DNA of 64,000 nt, taken from contig JAAFJY010000010.1 of the NCBI GenBank assembly GCA_013299105.1, forward strand, positions 147,815-211,814, given 5' to 3'. The position numbers and the translations under genes are program-made. The notes beneath the pieces were generated by a model, which saw only the letters and a list, made by a program, of their open reading frames with translations, was not told the DNA's origin and searched no databases. Each line of letters opens with the position of its first letter. The stretch's first letter is position 1. Below are positions 9,798 through 19,636 of the stretch, piece after piece. The stretch comes from Chitinophagales bacterium (GTDB lineage Bacteria > Bacteroidota > Bacteroidia > Chitinophagales > Saprospiraceae).

Positions 9798-11345
9798 ATG
9801 AGCAAGATGAAACGCATTCTTCCAATCATTTTCTGCCTCAGCAGCATCGGTCTACTGGCCCAAAGTACCCTCATCTTTCGCAACGTTGAGGGCAAAGACA
9901 GCATCAGTCGTCACATCTATGGGCACTTTGCCGAGCACCTTGGGCGCTGCATTTACGATGGATTTTACGTGGGCGAGGGCAATACCCAAATCCCCAACGT
10001 GGACGGCGTACGCAAAGACATCGTGGAAGCCCTCAAAAACCTCAAAATCCCTAACCTGCGCTGGCCGGGCGGTTGTTTTGCAGACACTTACCACTGGCGC
10101 GACGGCATCGGACCCAAAAAGGAGCGCCCTGCCATGCTCAACATCTGGTGGGGCAATGTGCGCGAAGACAACAGCTTTGGAACCCACGAATTCCTGAACA
10201 TGTGCGAGCTCCTGGGCACCGAGCCTTACTTGTCGGGCAATGTGGGCAGTGGCACCGTGCAGGAGTTTTCGGATTGGGTCAAGTACACTACTCACCCCAA
10301 TGGCAGCAGCCCCTTGACGGATTTGCGTCAAAAAAATGGCCGCAGCACCCCTTGGAAAGTCAAATACTGGGGCCTGGGCAACGAAGCCTGGGGTTGCGGC
10401 GGCAACATGACTGCCGAGTATTACGCCAATATTTACCGCCAGTACGCCACTTTTACCACCAATTGGACCAATTCGGACCGCCTTTTCCGCATCGCCTCTG
10501 GGGCCAGCGACGATGATTACCATTGGACCGAAACCCTGATGAAAAACATCCCGCACAACATGCTGGAGGCCATTGCCCTGCACCATTATTCGGTGATCGA
10601 CTGGAACAAAAAAGGCTCGGCTACGGCTTTTGACGAGTCGACTTACTTCAAAACCATGCAAAAAGGCCTGCTGATGGAGGAATTGATCCAGAAACATGTG
10701 GCGATCATGGACAAGTACGACCCCAAGAAAAAAGTAGCCTTGCTGGTGGACGAATGGGGCGGCTGGTATGACGTGGAACCCGGCAGCAACGGTGCGTTTT
10801 TGTACCAGCAAAACACCATGCGCGATGCGGTGTTGACAGGCTCCACGCTCAATATTTTCAACAACCACTGCGACCGCGTAAAAATGGCCAACCTGGCCCA
10901 ATGCGTGAACGTTTTGCAAGCAGTGATCCTGACCCACGGGGCCAAAATGGTGCTGACGCCCACTTACCACGTGATGGAAATGTACAAGGTGCACCAAGAC
11001 GCCCAGCTACTGCCCCTGGACCTGAAAACCGAACAGTACCAAATGGGCAACGAAAAATTGCCCGCTATTTCTGCCTCGGCGTCCAAGGACAAAACTGGCC
11101 AGATCAACCTCTCCATCGTCAATGTCGATGCCAATCAAAAGCGCACGGTGAACATTGACCTGCCTGGGCTGAATGGCAAAACCATCACGGGCCGCATCCT
11201 GACTGCGCCCAAATTGCAAGCTCACAATACTTTTGAGCAGCCTGGCGCAGTGCAGCCAGCAGCCTTCCGCGAGTTCAAGGTGCAAAACGGGCAATTGCAA
11301 GTGGTGGTGCCGCCGTTTTCGGTGGTGGTTTTGGGGTTGAAGTAG
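9798..11345 (+). CDS. Alpha-L-arabinofuranosidase, GH51 family
   Basis: A retaining glycoside hydrolase that removes terminal arabinofuranosyl residues from arabinan or arabinoxylan. A signal peptide is visible ([19 protein letters not shown]); ATG 9798 is used, with ATG 9807 as an alternative. The family N-terminal signature ([17 protein letters not shown]) and RWPGGCFAD are present. The acid/base Glu196 lies in [12 protein letters not shown] and the nucleophile Glu319 in [11 protein letters not shown], as expected for a (beta/alpha)8 clan-A enzyme. The C-terminal 120 residues form the usual beta-sandwich. Length (515) is normal for the family. It probably acts in the periplasm or at the cell surface. 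Confidence 0.95.
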   Translation: MSKMKRILPIIFCLSSIGLLAQSTLIFRNVEGKDSISRHIYGHFAEHLGRCIYDGFYVGEGNTQIPNVDGVRKDIVEALKNLKIPNLRWPGGCFADTYHWRDGIGPKKERPAMLNIWWGNVREDNSFGTHEFLNMCELLGTEPYLSGNVGSGTVQEFSDWVKYTTHPNGSSPLTDLRQKNGRSTPWKVKYWGLGNEAWGCGGNMTAEYYANIYRQYATFTTNWTNSDRLFRIASGASDDDYHWTETLMKNIPHNMLEAIALHHYSVIDWNKKGSATAFDESTYFKTMQKGLLMEELIQKHVAIMDKYDPKKKVALLVDEWGGWYDVEPGSNGAFLYQQNTMRDAVLTGSTLNIFNNHCDRVKMANLAQCVNVLQAVILTHGAKMVLTPTYHVMEMYKVHQDAQLLPLDLKTEQYQMGNEKLPAISASASKDKTGQINLSIVNVDANQKRTVNIDLPGLNGKTITGRILTAPKLQAHNTFEQPGAVQPAAFREFKVQNGQLQVVVPPFSVVVLGLK

Positions 11346-11360
11346 AGAGACAGAATTGTT

Positions 11361-11401
11361 GCTCCAAGGATGTAAAACTTGTAAAGTTCACATCCTTGAG
11401 C
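11361..11401. terminator. 41-bp near-perfect palindrome
   Basis: CAAGGATGT (11365-11373) pairs with ACATCCTTG (11390-11398), and the interior AACTT/AAGTT pairs as well, giving one long stem with a 3-base loop; the outer GCTC/GAGC pairs extend it. It lies 16 bp after the GH51 stop, and CTACTTTTGTTG follows. It probably ends GH51 transcription and separates it from the restriction-modification genes. Confidence 0.6.
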
Positions 11402-11475
11402 TACTTTTGTTGTGCTGGTACATGATATGAGTTTCTTCGTTAGTTGACTCCAAAAAAGTGCAGCAATAAACCTCA

Positions 11476-12270
11476 ATGGAGAAAGATCAATTTAAAGATT
11501 CATTAGCGTCAACATTTAATGAGTTTTTTTCAACAGTCGCAACTGATAGTGGTGAGTGGACGGTGAAAGGTTTTATTGATATTTATAAAAACATTTACAC
11601 CATTTCGGTCGATACGAAAGTAGTTTCCAAAATCATTGAGCTGATGATTTTCCCGATTCTGGTAAAATTTGCTGAAAAAAATGACTATGAACTAGTCTTG
11701 TCCGCCCATCAGAACCATTACCCTGATTTGACTTTTGTTCATAAACAAACGAAAGTGAAATTCGCTGTTGACCTAAAAAGTACCTACCGAATCAGTAAAG
11801 ACAAGGTAAATGGGATGACACTTGGAGCATTTACTGGATATTTTCGTAATCGGGGCTCAAATAAAAACATTACCTTCCCTTATAACGAATATTCCGAGCA
11901 CTACATCCTTGGAGTAATTTACTCAACCTCAGATTCTCTTGTAGATGAGAGAACTAAATATACTATTGATGATTTACACAATTTAACTTCGGTTGTTAAA
12001 GATTTTGATTTTTTCATTCAGGAAAAATGGAAAATTGCGATTGATCGTCCAGGAAGTGGTAATACAAAGAATATAGGTTCCAGTACAAACATTACAGCTC
12101 TAAAAAATGGTACTGCACTTTTTACCAAATATTCACAGGGTAAGCAAATATTCGATGATTTCTGGATGAATTATTTGACAACTGATATGGCGAGGGCTAT
12201 AGATTTAGAGAAGCCACATTACAACAATATTAAGTCATATTTCATGTATAAAGGTATTGCCAATGAGTAA
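11476..12270 (+). CDS. Type II restriction endonuclease, EcoRV family (predicted GATATC)
   Basis: A 264-residue protein that matches the EcoRV endonuclease (245 residues) along its whole length from memory of that family. The PD-(D/E)XK active site is intact: Asp84 in QNHYPD, then Asp99-x-Lys101 in AVDLKSTY (EcoRV D74, D90, K92). The two DNA-contact loops are also conserved: QNHY before the first Asp (the EcoRV Q-loop) and GSGNTKN near residues 193-199 (the EcoRV R-loop GSGNTTN, which reads the GAT half-site). The expected product makes a blunt cut at GATATC as a homodimer. The stop overlaps the methyltransferase start by 8 bp. The pair is visibly richer in A+T than its flanks, consistent with horizontal acquisition. 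Confidence 0.93.
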   Translation: MEKDQFKDSLASTFNEFFSTVATDSGEWTVKGFIDIYKNIYTISVDTKVVSKIIELMIFPILVKFAEKNDYELVLSAHQNHYPDLTFVHKQTKVKFAVDLKSTYRISKDKVNGMTLGAFTGYFRNRGSNKNITFPYNEYSEHYILGVIYSTSDSLVDERTKYTIDDLHNLTSVVKDFDFFIQEKWKIAIDRPGSGNTKNIGSSTNITALKNGTALFTKYSQGKQIFDDFWMNYLTTDMARAIDLEKPHYNNIKSYFMYKGIANE

Positions 12271-13189
12271 ACTTCCTAAACATATCGGCAAAATTGGCAC
12301 TCCTCCGATCAAGTGTCAAGGCATAAAGACGAAATTGATTAACTTTATCGCCGAAAATATTAAGTGGGAAGGGGATGGAAGATGGATAGAACCCTTTTTG
12401 GGATCAGGTGTGGTTTTGTTCAATATCCAACCTTGTCGAGCGCTTGTTTCGGATACCAATAAGCATATCATCCACCTTTACCAACAAATTCAGAGTGGTA
12501 AAATCGATGAAGTACTGGTCAAAGCATACCTTAAAAGTGCAGACGAACAACTAAAAAAAGGAGGGCAAGACTATTATCTAGAGGTAAGAAAACGATTCAA
12601 TGAGCAAGGTAGCTCGCTTGATTTCTTGTTTCTAAATCGGAGTTGTTTTAATGGCTTGATGCGATTCAATAGCAAAGGAGGCTATAATGTTCCATTTGGA
12701 CACAAACCTGAACGATTTGCACAAGCCTATATCACCAAAATTATCAACCAGATTTCATGGATAAAGAAGATGATGAAAGGCAAAGATTGGGTTTTTGAAG
12801 TAGCTGATTGGAGGCAAACACTGAGGCAAGCTAAAGAAGCGGATTTTGTTTATCTAGATCCCCCTTACATTGGTAGGCACGCTGATTATTACAACAACTG
12901 GACCGAGGAGGATGCAATTGAACTTGCAGAAGTAGCCAAGCGTTTGCATTGCGGATTTGCATTGTCTATGTGGCTTGAGAATAAATATCGAAAAAACGAG
13001 CACATCGAAAATCATTGGGACGGTCTTGAATTGCGGAGCTTTTCGCATTTTTATCATGTGGGTTCAAGAGAAGACTTGAGGAATGAAATGCAAGAAGCAT
13101 TGGTGTTGCCTGGTAAAAACTTAAACAATATTCCTTTGCAAATAAAGCAAGATATTGAGCATCCTATTCAATTTAAGTTGTTTGAATAG
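12263..13189 (+). CDS. DNA adenine-N6 methyltransferase, M.EcoRV/Dam family
   Basis: ATG at 12263 (a TTG two codons upstream is in frame but less likely), overlapping the endonuclease stop by 8 bp, so the two are probably translationally coupled. The N-terminus PIKCQGIKTKL and the SAM-binding EPFLGSGVVLFN are followed by FLNRSCFNGLMRFNSKGG and the catalytic DPPY motif near residue 199 (YLDPPYIGRHADYYNNW). This order is that of the alpha-class D12/Dam family, and the text is close to M.EcoRV. It should methylate an adenine in GATATC and protect host DNA. Having the endonuclease gene first is notable, because the host then depends on coupling or a hidden internal promoter for protection. Confidence 0.93.
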   Translation: MSKLPKHIGKIGTPPIKCQGIKTKLINFIAENIKWEGDGRWIEPFLGSGVVLFNIQPCRALVSDTNKHIIHLYQQIQSGKIDEVLVKAYLKSADEQLKKGGQDYYLEVRKRFNEQGSSLDFLFLNRSCFNGLMRFNSKGGYNVPFGHKPERFAQAYITKIINQISWIKKMMKGKDWVFEVADWRQTLRQAKEADFVYLDPPYIGRHADYYNNWTEEDAIELAEVAKRLHCGFALSMWLENKYRKNEHIENHWDGLELRSFSHFYHVGSREDLRNEMQEALVLPGKNLNNIPLQIKQDIEHPIQFKLFE

Positions 13190-13203
13190 ACCACTGGTAA
13201 ATT

Positions 13204-14595
13204 CTACCTCTTCACCAAACCATGCAACTCCCGAAACTCCCCAAAATCAAAGACCACTTGGTACTGGGCAGCGGGCAAATTGCTGATGTTGATTTGGAAA
13301 TCATGCTTTCCTGGGGCCAATGTACCAGTATGGATGTTTTTCAAAACTTGGCCATTGGCATTCAGGAGGGAGATCTGTACCCTGTTTTTTTGCTTTTGAT
13401 TGAGCCTGATTTGCACTTCATCGCTGGTGGGGTTGGGAAATACTTGGGTGCTGATTTCTTGCTGTTGGGCTGCAATATTTACGCTGGTAAGGGTACGGTC
13501 AATGGTCCAGGTGACTACGCTGGCTTCTTTGGCCATGAAATCAAAGTCGCGGATCAGTTCGCTTTGGTCGATGACTTTGGCGCTCAGGGTATGCCTGCCT
13601 GGAGTGAGGATCTGCTGGTCCAATACAAAAGAATCCTGTCGATTAGCGATGAACACCCCATCCAAGCGCCATTCGATCAGCAGGGTATTGGGTTCGGGTA
13701 GCATCAGTTTTTCCAGCTTAAACAACACTTTTCGCTCACTAGAAATGACCGCTTGATCGAGTGGCGGACTGACTTTTACGATGGGATCAGTCATTCCCTG
13801 GATTTTTTTCACCAATGCCTCGGTGCAAACCGGACAAAAAGCATTGCCATTGCTCCGCATCTTACACTCCTCGTGTGGCCTTACCCAAAAAGGGTGTTCC
13901 TGAAAAGCATAAATCCCCGTTTCTCGAAACCCCAGCCAGTTTTTCCAACGGATCCGGTTGGGGTTTTGGGTACCAGTCATATTGGGAGCTTCGTAGCCGC
14001 CGCCCGCCCAGTATTCATCGGCCAATGATCCAAAAGAATGCCCCAATTCGTGTAAACAAACCTCAAAACTCAAGGCACTGGCTCGTGCATAAACCGTAGG
14101 GAAAGTCCCCCCGGAGCCACCATAATATGGGGTATTGACCAAAATCAAGCTTTGATCATAATAAGGTGTATGGGTAGCCAACACCTGCGCAATGGAATCG
14201 GTATAATCAGCGAGAAGTAAACGATGGATCCCCGCAAAGTCAAACGTACTGCCGAAATAGTTTTTGGGGTTGCTGATTGGAATCGGGGTTCTGTTACAAT
14301 CCGGTGCACTGTTGGGGTGTTTTGCGCCCGATTCCTGCGAAATGACCTCAATTGCAAATACATTGAAGTAGTTGTGATAATGGGCAAAAGGCGCTTGTTC
14401 GAACATGTACTTCGTCAACCCCTGGCAGTAGTGAAGAAAAGTATCCTGCTGTTTTGCGGTAAAACCATCACCCATGAGCACAATGTTGATGTACTTGTTG
14501 ACATCGCCCTGGTATTGCAAGGTGTCAATTTTGAATTTTTGGCCAAAAACAAGGGCATTGAAGCTACAAAACAGCAGGATGAGGCGAATTTTCAT
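13204..14595 (-). CDS. Secreted M64-family metallopeptidase with T9SS sorting domain
   Basis: The start is ATG at 14595 (MKIRLILLFCSFNALVFGQ, a signal peptide); an upstream TTG extends it by only three residues. The zinc site HELGHSFGSLADEY (His182, Glu183, His186, then Asp-Glu) fits the M64 / IgA-peptidase family, as does the N-terminal NIVLMGDGFTAKQQ segment. A beta-sandwich region follows (residues 270-375). The C-terminal 75 residues (VFPNPTSDEVQIRL, ISLLNANGQVLKN) are a T9SS type A signal. It is therefore expected on the surface or outside the cell; the substrate is unknown. It is divergently transcribed from the helicase gene with a 115-bp gap. Confidence 0.9.
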   Translation of the reverse strand: MKIRLILLFCSFNALVFGQKFKIDTLQYQGDVNKYINIVLMGDGFTAKQQDTFLHYCQGLTKYMFEQAPFAHYHNYFNVFAIEVISQESGAKHPNSAPDCNRTPIPISNPKNYFGSTFDFAGIHRLLLADYTDSIAQVLATHTPYYDQSLILVNTPYYGGSGGTFPTVYARASALSFEVCLHELGHSFGSLADEYWAGGGYEAPNMTGTQNPNRIRWKNWLGFRETGIYAFQEHPFWVRPHEECKMRSNGNAFCPVCTEALVKKIQGMTDPIVKVSPPLDQAVISSERKVLFKLEKLMLPEPNTLLIEWRLDGVFIANRQDSFVLDQQILTPGRHTLSAKVIDQSELIRDFDFMAKEASVVTWTIDRTLTSVNIAAQQQEISTQVFPNPTSDEVQIRLNQKQKNRVQISLLNANGQVLKNIHTGTLAPGKHDFQINISNLPAAQYQVVFDFGEFRELHGLVKR

Positions 14596-14680
14596 TGGCA
14601 GCAAGGTTTAGTTCAGTAAGACCGCTATATGAATCGATGGGGTTGGTGCCTTTGACTTTTCATTTTTACAAAAAACACTT

Positions 14681-14688
14681 TACCTTTG
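14681..14688 (+). promoter_or_regulatory. TAnnTTTG (-7) box before the helicase gene
   Basis: TACCTTTG matches the Bacteroidota -7 consensus 22 bp before the ATG. A TTTG lies at 14651 but the spacing (26) is longer than the usual 19, so only the -7 element is supported. Confidence 0.4.
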
Positions 14689-14710
14689 AAGGCCAAAACA
14701 AGTACTTCCT

Positions 14711-17563
14711 ATGGAAATTCTCTTGTACAACGAGATTGACTATTCCAAAGTTAAGAAACAATTTGACAAGCTCTTGACCCAATTGCGCAGCGGCGACTGG
14801 GCGGGTGCCGAAATGAAAAAAATGCCCAATACGGGCTATTATCGTGCCAAATTAGACGATACCAACCGCCTGTTGCTCAAAGTGGCCAAATACGAAGGGC
14901 GCACTTACTTGCTGGCCCTGGAAGTGATCCTGAACCACAATTACCGCGATTCGCGCTTTTTGCGTGGGGCCCAGATCGAAGAAGGCAAACTAATGTCCAT
15001 CAAAAACGAGGCCGATGCACCCGCGGAGGACTTTGTGCAAATGCCTTACGTCAATGCCCAGTCCAAGCATTTTCACTTGCTCGACAAGGTCATTTCCTTT
15101 GACCGCGACCAGAGTGAAGTTTTTGCTTTGCCCACGCCGCTGATCGTCATTGGGTCGGCAGGCAGCGGTAAAACGGCCCTGACGCTCGAAAAAATCAAAA
15201 CCCTGCGTGGGAACATCCTTTACGTTACGCTTTCACCTTACCTCGTCGAAAACTCAGCCAACCTTTATTCCTCTTTCCACTACAACAACGAAAACCAGGA
15301 AATCGACTTCTTGTCCTTCAAAGAATACCTCGAAACCCTGCGGATACCAACGGGACGCGAGCTGAATTTTCGGCATTTCGATGGCTGGTTTACCCGCCAC
15401 CGCAGTTCTTCCAAACTCAAGGACAGCTACAAGGTTTTTGAAGAGTTCAAAGGGGTACTAACGGGTATGCCCACCGACAAAGCCCACCTCAGCCGCGCCG
15501 ACTACTTGGCCTTGGGCATCAAACAATCGGTATTTCTCAGCGACGAGCGCGAAGCGGTGTACGACTTGTTTGAAAAATACCTACTTTTCCTCAAGGAAGC
15601 GAACTTTTATGACCTCAACCTCATCGCTTACGAATGGCAGCAACATGTGCAGCCCAAGTACGACTTTGTGATCGTGGATGAGGTGCAGGACCTGACCAAT
15701 GTACAGCTGTACGTGATCTTGAAATCGCTAAAAAACAAAGGACAATTCTTGTTGTGTGGCGATTCTAACCAGATTGTACACCCCAATTTCTTTTCGTGGT
15801 CGAATGTCAAGACCATGTTTTATACCCAGTCGGCCCTGAACAACGAGCTGCACATTCTACGTACTAACTACCGCAACTCGCCGCAAGTAACCGACATTGC
15901 CAACCGCTTGCTGAAGATCAAAAACTCCCGCTTTGGCTCCATCGACCGCGAAAGTACCTACTTGGTCAACCCGGTGAGCGAAAAAGTAGGTGAGGTGATC
16001 TGCTTCAACGACAACCCCAAAATCAAGCAAGAACTCAACCAGAAAACCCGGCAATCGGCCAATTTTGCGGTGATCGTGATGAGCAACGAAGACAAAGCCG
16101 AGGCCACCAAGGTGTTTCAAACACCCCTTTTGTTCTCGGTACAAGAAGCCAAGGGTTTGGAGTACGAAAACATCATCTTGTACAACTTTGTCAGTCAAAG
16201 AACCAAGGAATTCATCGAAATCACCCAGGGGGTCAGCGCTGCCGATGTGGAGTCGGAAGACATGCGCTACTCACGGGGCAAAGACAAAAGTGACAAATCG
16301 CTGGATGCCTATAAGTTTTATGTCAATTCCTTGTACGTGGCCATGACCCGTGCGGTGCGGAACCTCTATGTGATCGAGAGCTCGCAAAAGCACCCGCTAT
16401 TGTCCTTGTTGAAGCTCGTGGAGACCGGGCAAAAATTGAATTTAGCGGAGCAAAAATCCTCGCTTGAAGATTGGCAAAAGGAAGCCCGGCGCCTGGAGAT
16501 GCAAGGCAAAACCGAGCAGGCCGACCTAATTAAACAAAACATCCTGGGTAACCAAAAAACGCCCTGGACACCGATTACCCCCGAAGAACTCCTGCGCCTC
16601 AAGGAAGAAGCACTCAACCCTGATGTTTTCAACAAAAAAGCCAAAGACCGACTCTTCGATTTTGCGCTCATGTATTACGACCAGGACACAATCAAAAAAC
16701 TGGTCGAACTGAAGTACCGCCGCGCTGAAAAACCAGACCTGGAGCGCAACTCCATTTTTCGCCGCAGCTATGCCCAATACGCCAGCGATGACGTGCGCAA
16801 AGTGACTGAAAACTGCAAAAAATACGGACTCGACTATCGGGATGAATTCAACCTCACGCCCCTTTTGGCTGCTTTGAAAACCGGGGCCATGAAAGTCGTT
16901 TCCTTCCTGCTCGACCAACAGGCCAACCTCAATGTGTACGACAACTACGGCCTATATCCCTTCCTGATTGCCCTGCAAAAGGCCCACATGGACCCGGCCT
17001 TTATGAAAAACAAATTGCCGGAACTCTACCCGCGCCTGCAACCCGAAAACTTGCGCTTGAAGGTCGATAACCAATTGGTCAAGCTCTCGGCCCGCCACAT
17101 GGAGTATTTTCTCTTGCAAAACCTACTGCTGAAACAACCAATCATCGTGATGGGCCGCAAACGCTTTAAACCCTTCGGCTTTACCATCGACCAGGTGTTG
17201 GAAATAGTAGAACAATTTGGCCCTGAAATCTTGCCCGAATACCGCCAAAAACGGACTTATGTGAGCAGCATTTTGTCCAAAAACGAGGTGGATCGCGTGG
17301 ATCCTTACAACCGCAAGCTTTTCTTGCGCCTGGAGCGGGGCAACTACGTCATCAACCCTGAATTGGAGATCGGGGTCGACGAAAATTGGATGAAAGCCTA
17401 CGACATGATGCAGTTGGAAGTCATCACGCCGGAGGAAAACAAAAAGCGGATTGACGCTGAGATGGTGGAACAGCAGGCAAAAAACAAAGAAATGCTCTCC
17501 ATCCTTACCCGTAGAAAAGAGGCCGAAAAACAGGAGTTTTGGAAGAAGAGATTTGGGTGGTAA
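14711..17563 (+). CDS. Superfamily I (UvrD-like) helicase with RelE-like N-terminus and ankyrin-like C-terminus
   Basis: A 950-residue protein. Residues 1-80 (LLYNEIDYSKVKKQFDKLL..GYYRAKLDDTNRLLLKV..LLALEVILNHNY) resemble the RelE/ParE-type toxin fold. The helicase motor follows: Walker A GSAGSGKT at 148-155, Walker B VIVDEVQDL near 320, GDSNQIVHP, TNYRNS, and motif VI YVAMTRA near 540. Residues 560-640 are charged and helical. Around 705-765 there are ankyrin-like units (LTPLLAALKTGAMKVVSFLLDQQANLNVYDNYGLYPFLIAL). It is probably a cytoplasmic DNA or RNA translocase; the appended domains suggest an RNA- or stress-linked role, but that is inference. A palindromic repeat begins on the base after the stop. 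Confidence 0.8.
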   Translation: MEILLYNEIDYSKVKKQFDKLLTQLRSGDWAGAEMKKMPNTGYYRAKLDDTNRLLLKVAKYEGRTYLLALEVILNHNYRDSRFLRGAQIEEGKLMSIKNEADAPAEDFVQMPYVNAQSKHFHLLDKVISFDRDQSEVFALPTPLIVIGSAGSGKTALTLEKIKTLRGNILYVTLSPYLVENSANLYSSFHYNNENQEIDFLSFKEYLETLRIPTGRELNFRHFDGWFTRHRSSSKLKDSYKVFEEFKGVLTGMPTDKAHLSRADYLALGIKQSVFLSDEREAVYDLFEKYLLFLKEANFYDLNLIAYEWQQHVQPKYDFVIVDEVQDLTNVQLYVILKSLKNKGQFLLCGDSNQIVHPNFFSWSNVKTMFYTQSALNNELHILRTNYRNSPQVTDIANRLLKIKNSRFGSIDRESTYLVNPVSEKVGEVICFNDNPKIKQELNQKTRQSANFAVIVMSNEDKAEATKVFQTPLLFSVQEAKGLEYENIILYNFVSQRTKEFIEITQGVSAADVESEDMRYSRGKDKSDKSLDAYKFYVNSLYVAMTRAVRNLYVIESSQKHPLLSLLKLVETGQKLNLAEQKSSLEDWQKEARRLEMQGKTEQADLIKQNILGNQKTPWTPITPEELLRLKEEALNPDVFNKKAKDRLFDFALMYYDQDTIKKLVELKYRRAEKPDLERNSIFRRSYAQYASDDVRKVTENCKKYGLDYRDEFNLTPLLAALKTGAMKVVSFLLDQQANLNVYDNYGLYPFLIALQKAHMDPAFMKNKLPELYPRLQPENLRLKVDNQLVKLSARHMEYFLLQNLLLKQPIIVMGRKRFKPFGFTIDQVLEIVEQFGPEILPEYRQKRTYVSSILSKNEVDRVDPYNRKLFLRLERGNYVINPELEIGVDENWMKAYDMMQLEVITPEENKKRIDAEMVEQQAKNKEMLSILTRRKEAEKQEFWKKRFGW

Positions 17564-17700
17564 GGGAGCGTAAAAAAATAAGGTGGACAAGTTTGGGTTT
17601 AGTGAAAAAAGAAAAGCAACTGGATGAAAGGAAGTTGTGTTCTTTTTTTGCTAAACCTCAAAAGCAAAGTTGTCCACCTTATTTTAGCTCAAATACTTAA
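17564..17700 (-). repeat. GTGGACAA palindromic element, copy 1
   Basis: About 137 bp that starts GGGAGCGTAAAAAAATAAGG and ends TTTTAGCTCAAATACTTAA. AATAAGGTGGACAA and TTGTCCACCTTATT form inverted arms near the ends, and GTTTAGTGAAAAAAG pairs imperfectly with CTTTTTTTGCTAAAC inside, so the whole unit can fold as one hairpin. Three more copies in the other orientation are at 47560, 49068 and 50845. Confidence 0.8.
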
Positions 17701-17787
17701 TCACACTTGCTCTCTCTTCAAGGTCGTCAATTGAAAACGGAATGCCTCCATACTCACACCCAAATAAACATACCCCAACCCATTCTT

Positions 17788-19446
17788 CTACTTCCCAATG
17801 TAAGACACAATCATATTGGGATCATGATCCCCCCGGATGATCGGCGACTGCATATTGCCCGTAAACTTGCGCACATTGTCGTACACAAAATTGAACAACT
17901 CTTCGATCGTTACTTTCGTATCGCGGTTGCGGTCTGCTTCGCCCTTGAGGCCCCGAATCAGGAAGTGGCTGAACACTCCCTGGCGCAAGCCGCTGGCCTC
18001 CAGCGAGGTTTCTTCACTTTTGGACGACATGATCAGGGCAGTACCGGGCTGGGCCTGGGCCAATTGTTGGTAAAAAGTGCTGATGTTTGACTCCACTGAG
18101 CGGGCAGCCAGCATGCCGCCAGAGTGGCAAGCGTCAGCGATGCAAAGCTTGTAACGGGCTTTGCTGCGCTTCAGCATTTCGTTGATTTCGTAGTGAAAAA
18201 CCTTGTTGTCGTTGCCGTTGAAGTCGATAGGCAAAAAGGCACCAGGCAGGCCGTGACCTGAAAAGTACAAGAGCACAAAGTCATTGGGCCCGGCCTTGTC
18301 AAACACCTCGCGCATGGCTGACATGATGTTGCTGCGGGTAGCGCCTTCGTCGATCAGGATGCGAATTTGCTCGTCTTGTACCGCGCCTCCTTCTGGGCTT
18401 TTCAAGAAGGCGTAAATGCGGTAAGCATCATCGTCAGTGAAGCGCAACACGGGCATGTCACGGTAAGCTGCTACGCCGATGATCACCGACCATATTTTTG
18501 GGTTGTTGTTCGTTTCCTGGCGGCTGGTGGGCGATTGGGCGGCCAGGTCCAAGGGCTGAACCAGCTCGCCGTCTTTCCAGAAGCCTTCCTGTTTAGTACC
18601 CTCGTTCAGCATGTAGCAAGTGCCCTGCCCGTTGGGCTGGCCTTTGTCGAAAGCACCCACGTAACGAAAGGGCTTGTTGGTGCCCGTCACACCAGTGAGT
18701 TCACCTTGGCCTTTGGGCAGGCCGTGCTGGAAGGGTCCGCGATACTGCGCACCATTTTCGTATTTAAAGGTACCATAACCATTGGTGCAATCGCCGGAAA
18801 TACATCCTGTAGTTTTATTGGCGGCTTTGGCCCCGGGTACGGTGGCTTGGTTGCCCGCTTCTACGCGCTCATTGTCCTGCCAAACTCCGCTGATTTTGCT
18901 GCCATCGGGGTTGACTAGGTTACCCATGCCGTGTTTGTTGTCATTGGCCCAGGTACCCACATAAATAGACTTATTGGTGTAGTACATGGTCCCGTAACCA
19001 TTGCGGCGGTTGTTTTTGAAGTCACCATTGTAGATTGAGCCGTCGGGATATACGTACACGCCCGCGCCTAGACCGCAATTACCGTGAAAGCAGCCAGGTT
19101 GTAACCTTTTGGTCTCGCCATCAAGGTTGATGACCAGGTTGGGGAATGATTTTTGTAACTTGCCATCTTTCCAGATGCCTTTTTCGATGCGACCGTCGCC
19201 GTACATGCGGATGCCTTCGCCATTGGGTTTGTCGCTTTTCCAATAACCGCTGTAGTTGCCATCGTTGGGAAAGTAGCAATTGCCAAAACCCTCGCGCTTG
19301 TTGCCTGCGAATTGCCCAACGTAGTGTGCGCCTGAACTGGGGTAGCGCATGATGCCAATGCCCGTGTCGCATTTGCCAGAAATGCACTGTGCTTCCCCCA
19401 GAAACGGTGCCAAAAAGCCGAACAAGATCCAAAAATACCTTTTCAT
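17788..19446 (-). CDS. MORN-repeat protein with caspase-like (C14) peptidase domain, paralogue A
   Basis: Signal peptide MKRYFWILFGFLAPFLGEAQC, then MORN-type repeats (GFGNCYFPNDGNYSGYW, GYGTMYYTNKSIYVGTW and similar) over residues about 25-300, then a linker and a caspase-fold domain (about 318-552). The catalytic dyad is visible: His398 in LLYFSGHGLPGAF and Cys440 in ADACHSGG. The N-terminal MORN units contain pairs of cysteines. Because of the signal peptide the enzyme is expected in the periplasm or outside the cell, unlike classical cytosolic metacaspases. It shares architecture and local order with the next gene upstream (19637-21307), so the pair is a tandem duplication. The substrate is unknown. 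Confidence 0.9.
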   Translation of the reverse strand: MKRYFWILFGFLAPFLGEAQCISGKCDTGIGIMRYPSSGAHYVGQFAGNKREGFGNCYFPNDGNYSGYWKSDKPNGEGIRMYGDGRIEKGIWKDGKLQKSFPNLVINLDGETKRLQPGCFHGNCGLGAGVYVYPDGSIYNGDFKNNRRNGYGTMYYTNKSIYVGTWANDNKHGMGNLVNPDGSKISGVWQDNERVEAGNQATVPGAKAANKTTGCISGDCTNGYGTFKYENGAQYRGPFQHGLPKGQGELTGVTGTNKPFRYVGAFDKGQPNGQGTCYMLNEGTKQEGFWKDGELVQPLDLAAQSPTSRQETNNNPKIWSVIIGVAAYRDMPVLRFTDDDAYRIYAFLKSPEGGAVQDEQIRILIDEGATRSNIMSAMREVFDKAGPNDFVLLYFSGHGLPGAFLPIDFNGNDNKVFHYEINEMLKRSKARYKLCIADACHSGGMLAARSVESNISTFYQQLAQAQPGTALIMSSKSEETSLEASGLRQGVFSHFLIRGLKGEADRNRDTKVTIEELFNFVYDNVRKFTGNMQSPIIRGDHDPNMIVSYIGK

Positions 19447-19636
19447 GATGACAATGATTGAAATAGGCTGTTAGAGTATGTTTAAACACGCTCCTGCCCA
19501 AGGTTCATCTTCAATGTTGGAGTAGCAGCATCGAACCAACGAATCTTGAGAAATTACTGGTTAAAAAGATTTGGAAAAAGAGCGTATGGAAAATGGGGAA
19601 TACGCCTTGATCCAAAAGTATTACCATTCCATATCC
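19447..19636. other. Gap between the two caspase paralogues
   Basis: 190 bp with no supported gene. Bases 19473-19490 (TTAGAGTATGTTTAAA) match the terminal repeat of the 165-bp element family found at 22392 and 52035, here as a solitary end. Confidence 0.45.

Noticed and set aside
11476..13189. Hypothetical controller (C) gene for the restriction system
   Set aside because: No small HTH frame was found on either side; the gap upstream is a palindrome and the next gene downstream is an unrelated peptidase.
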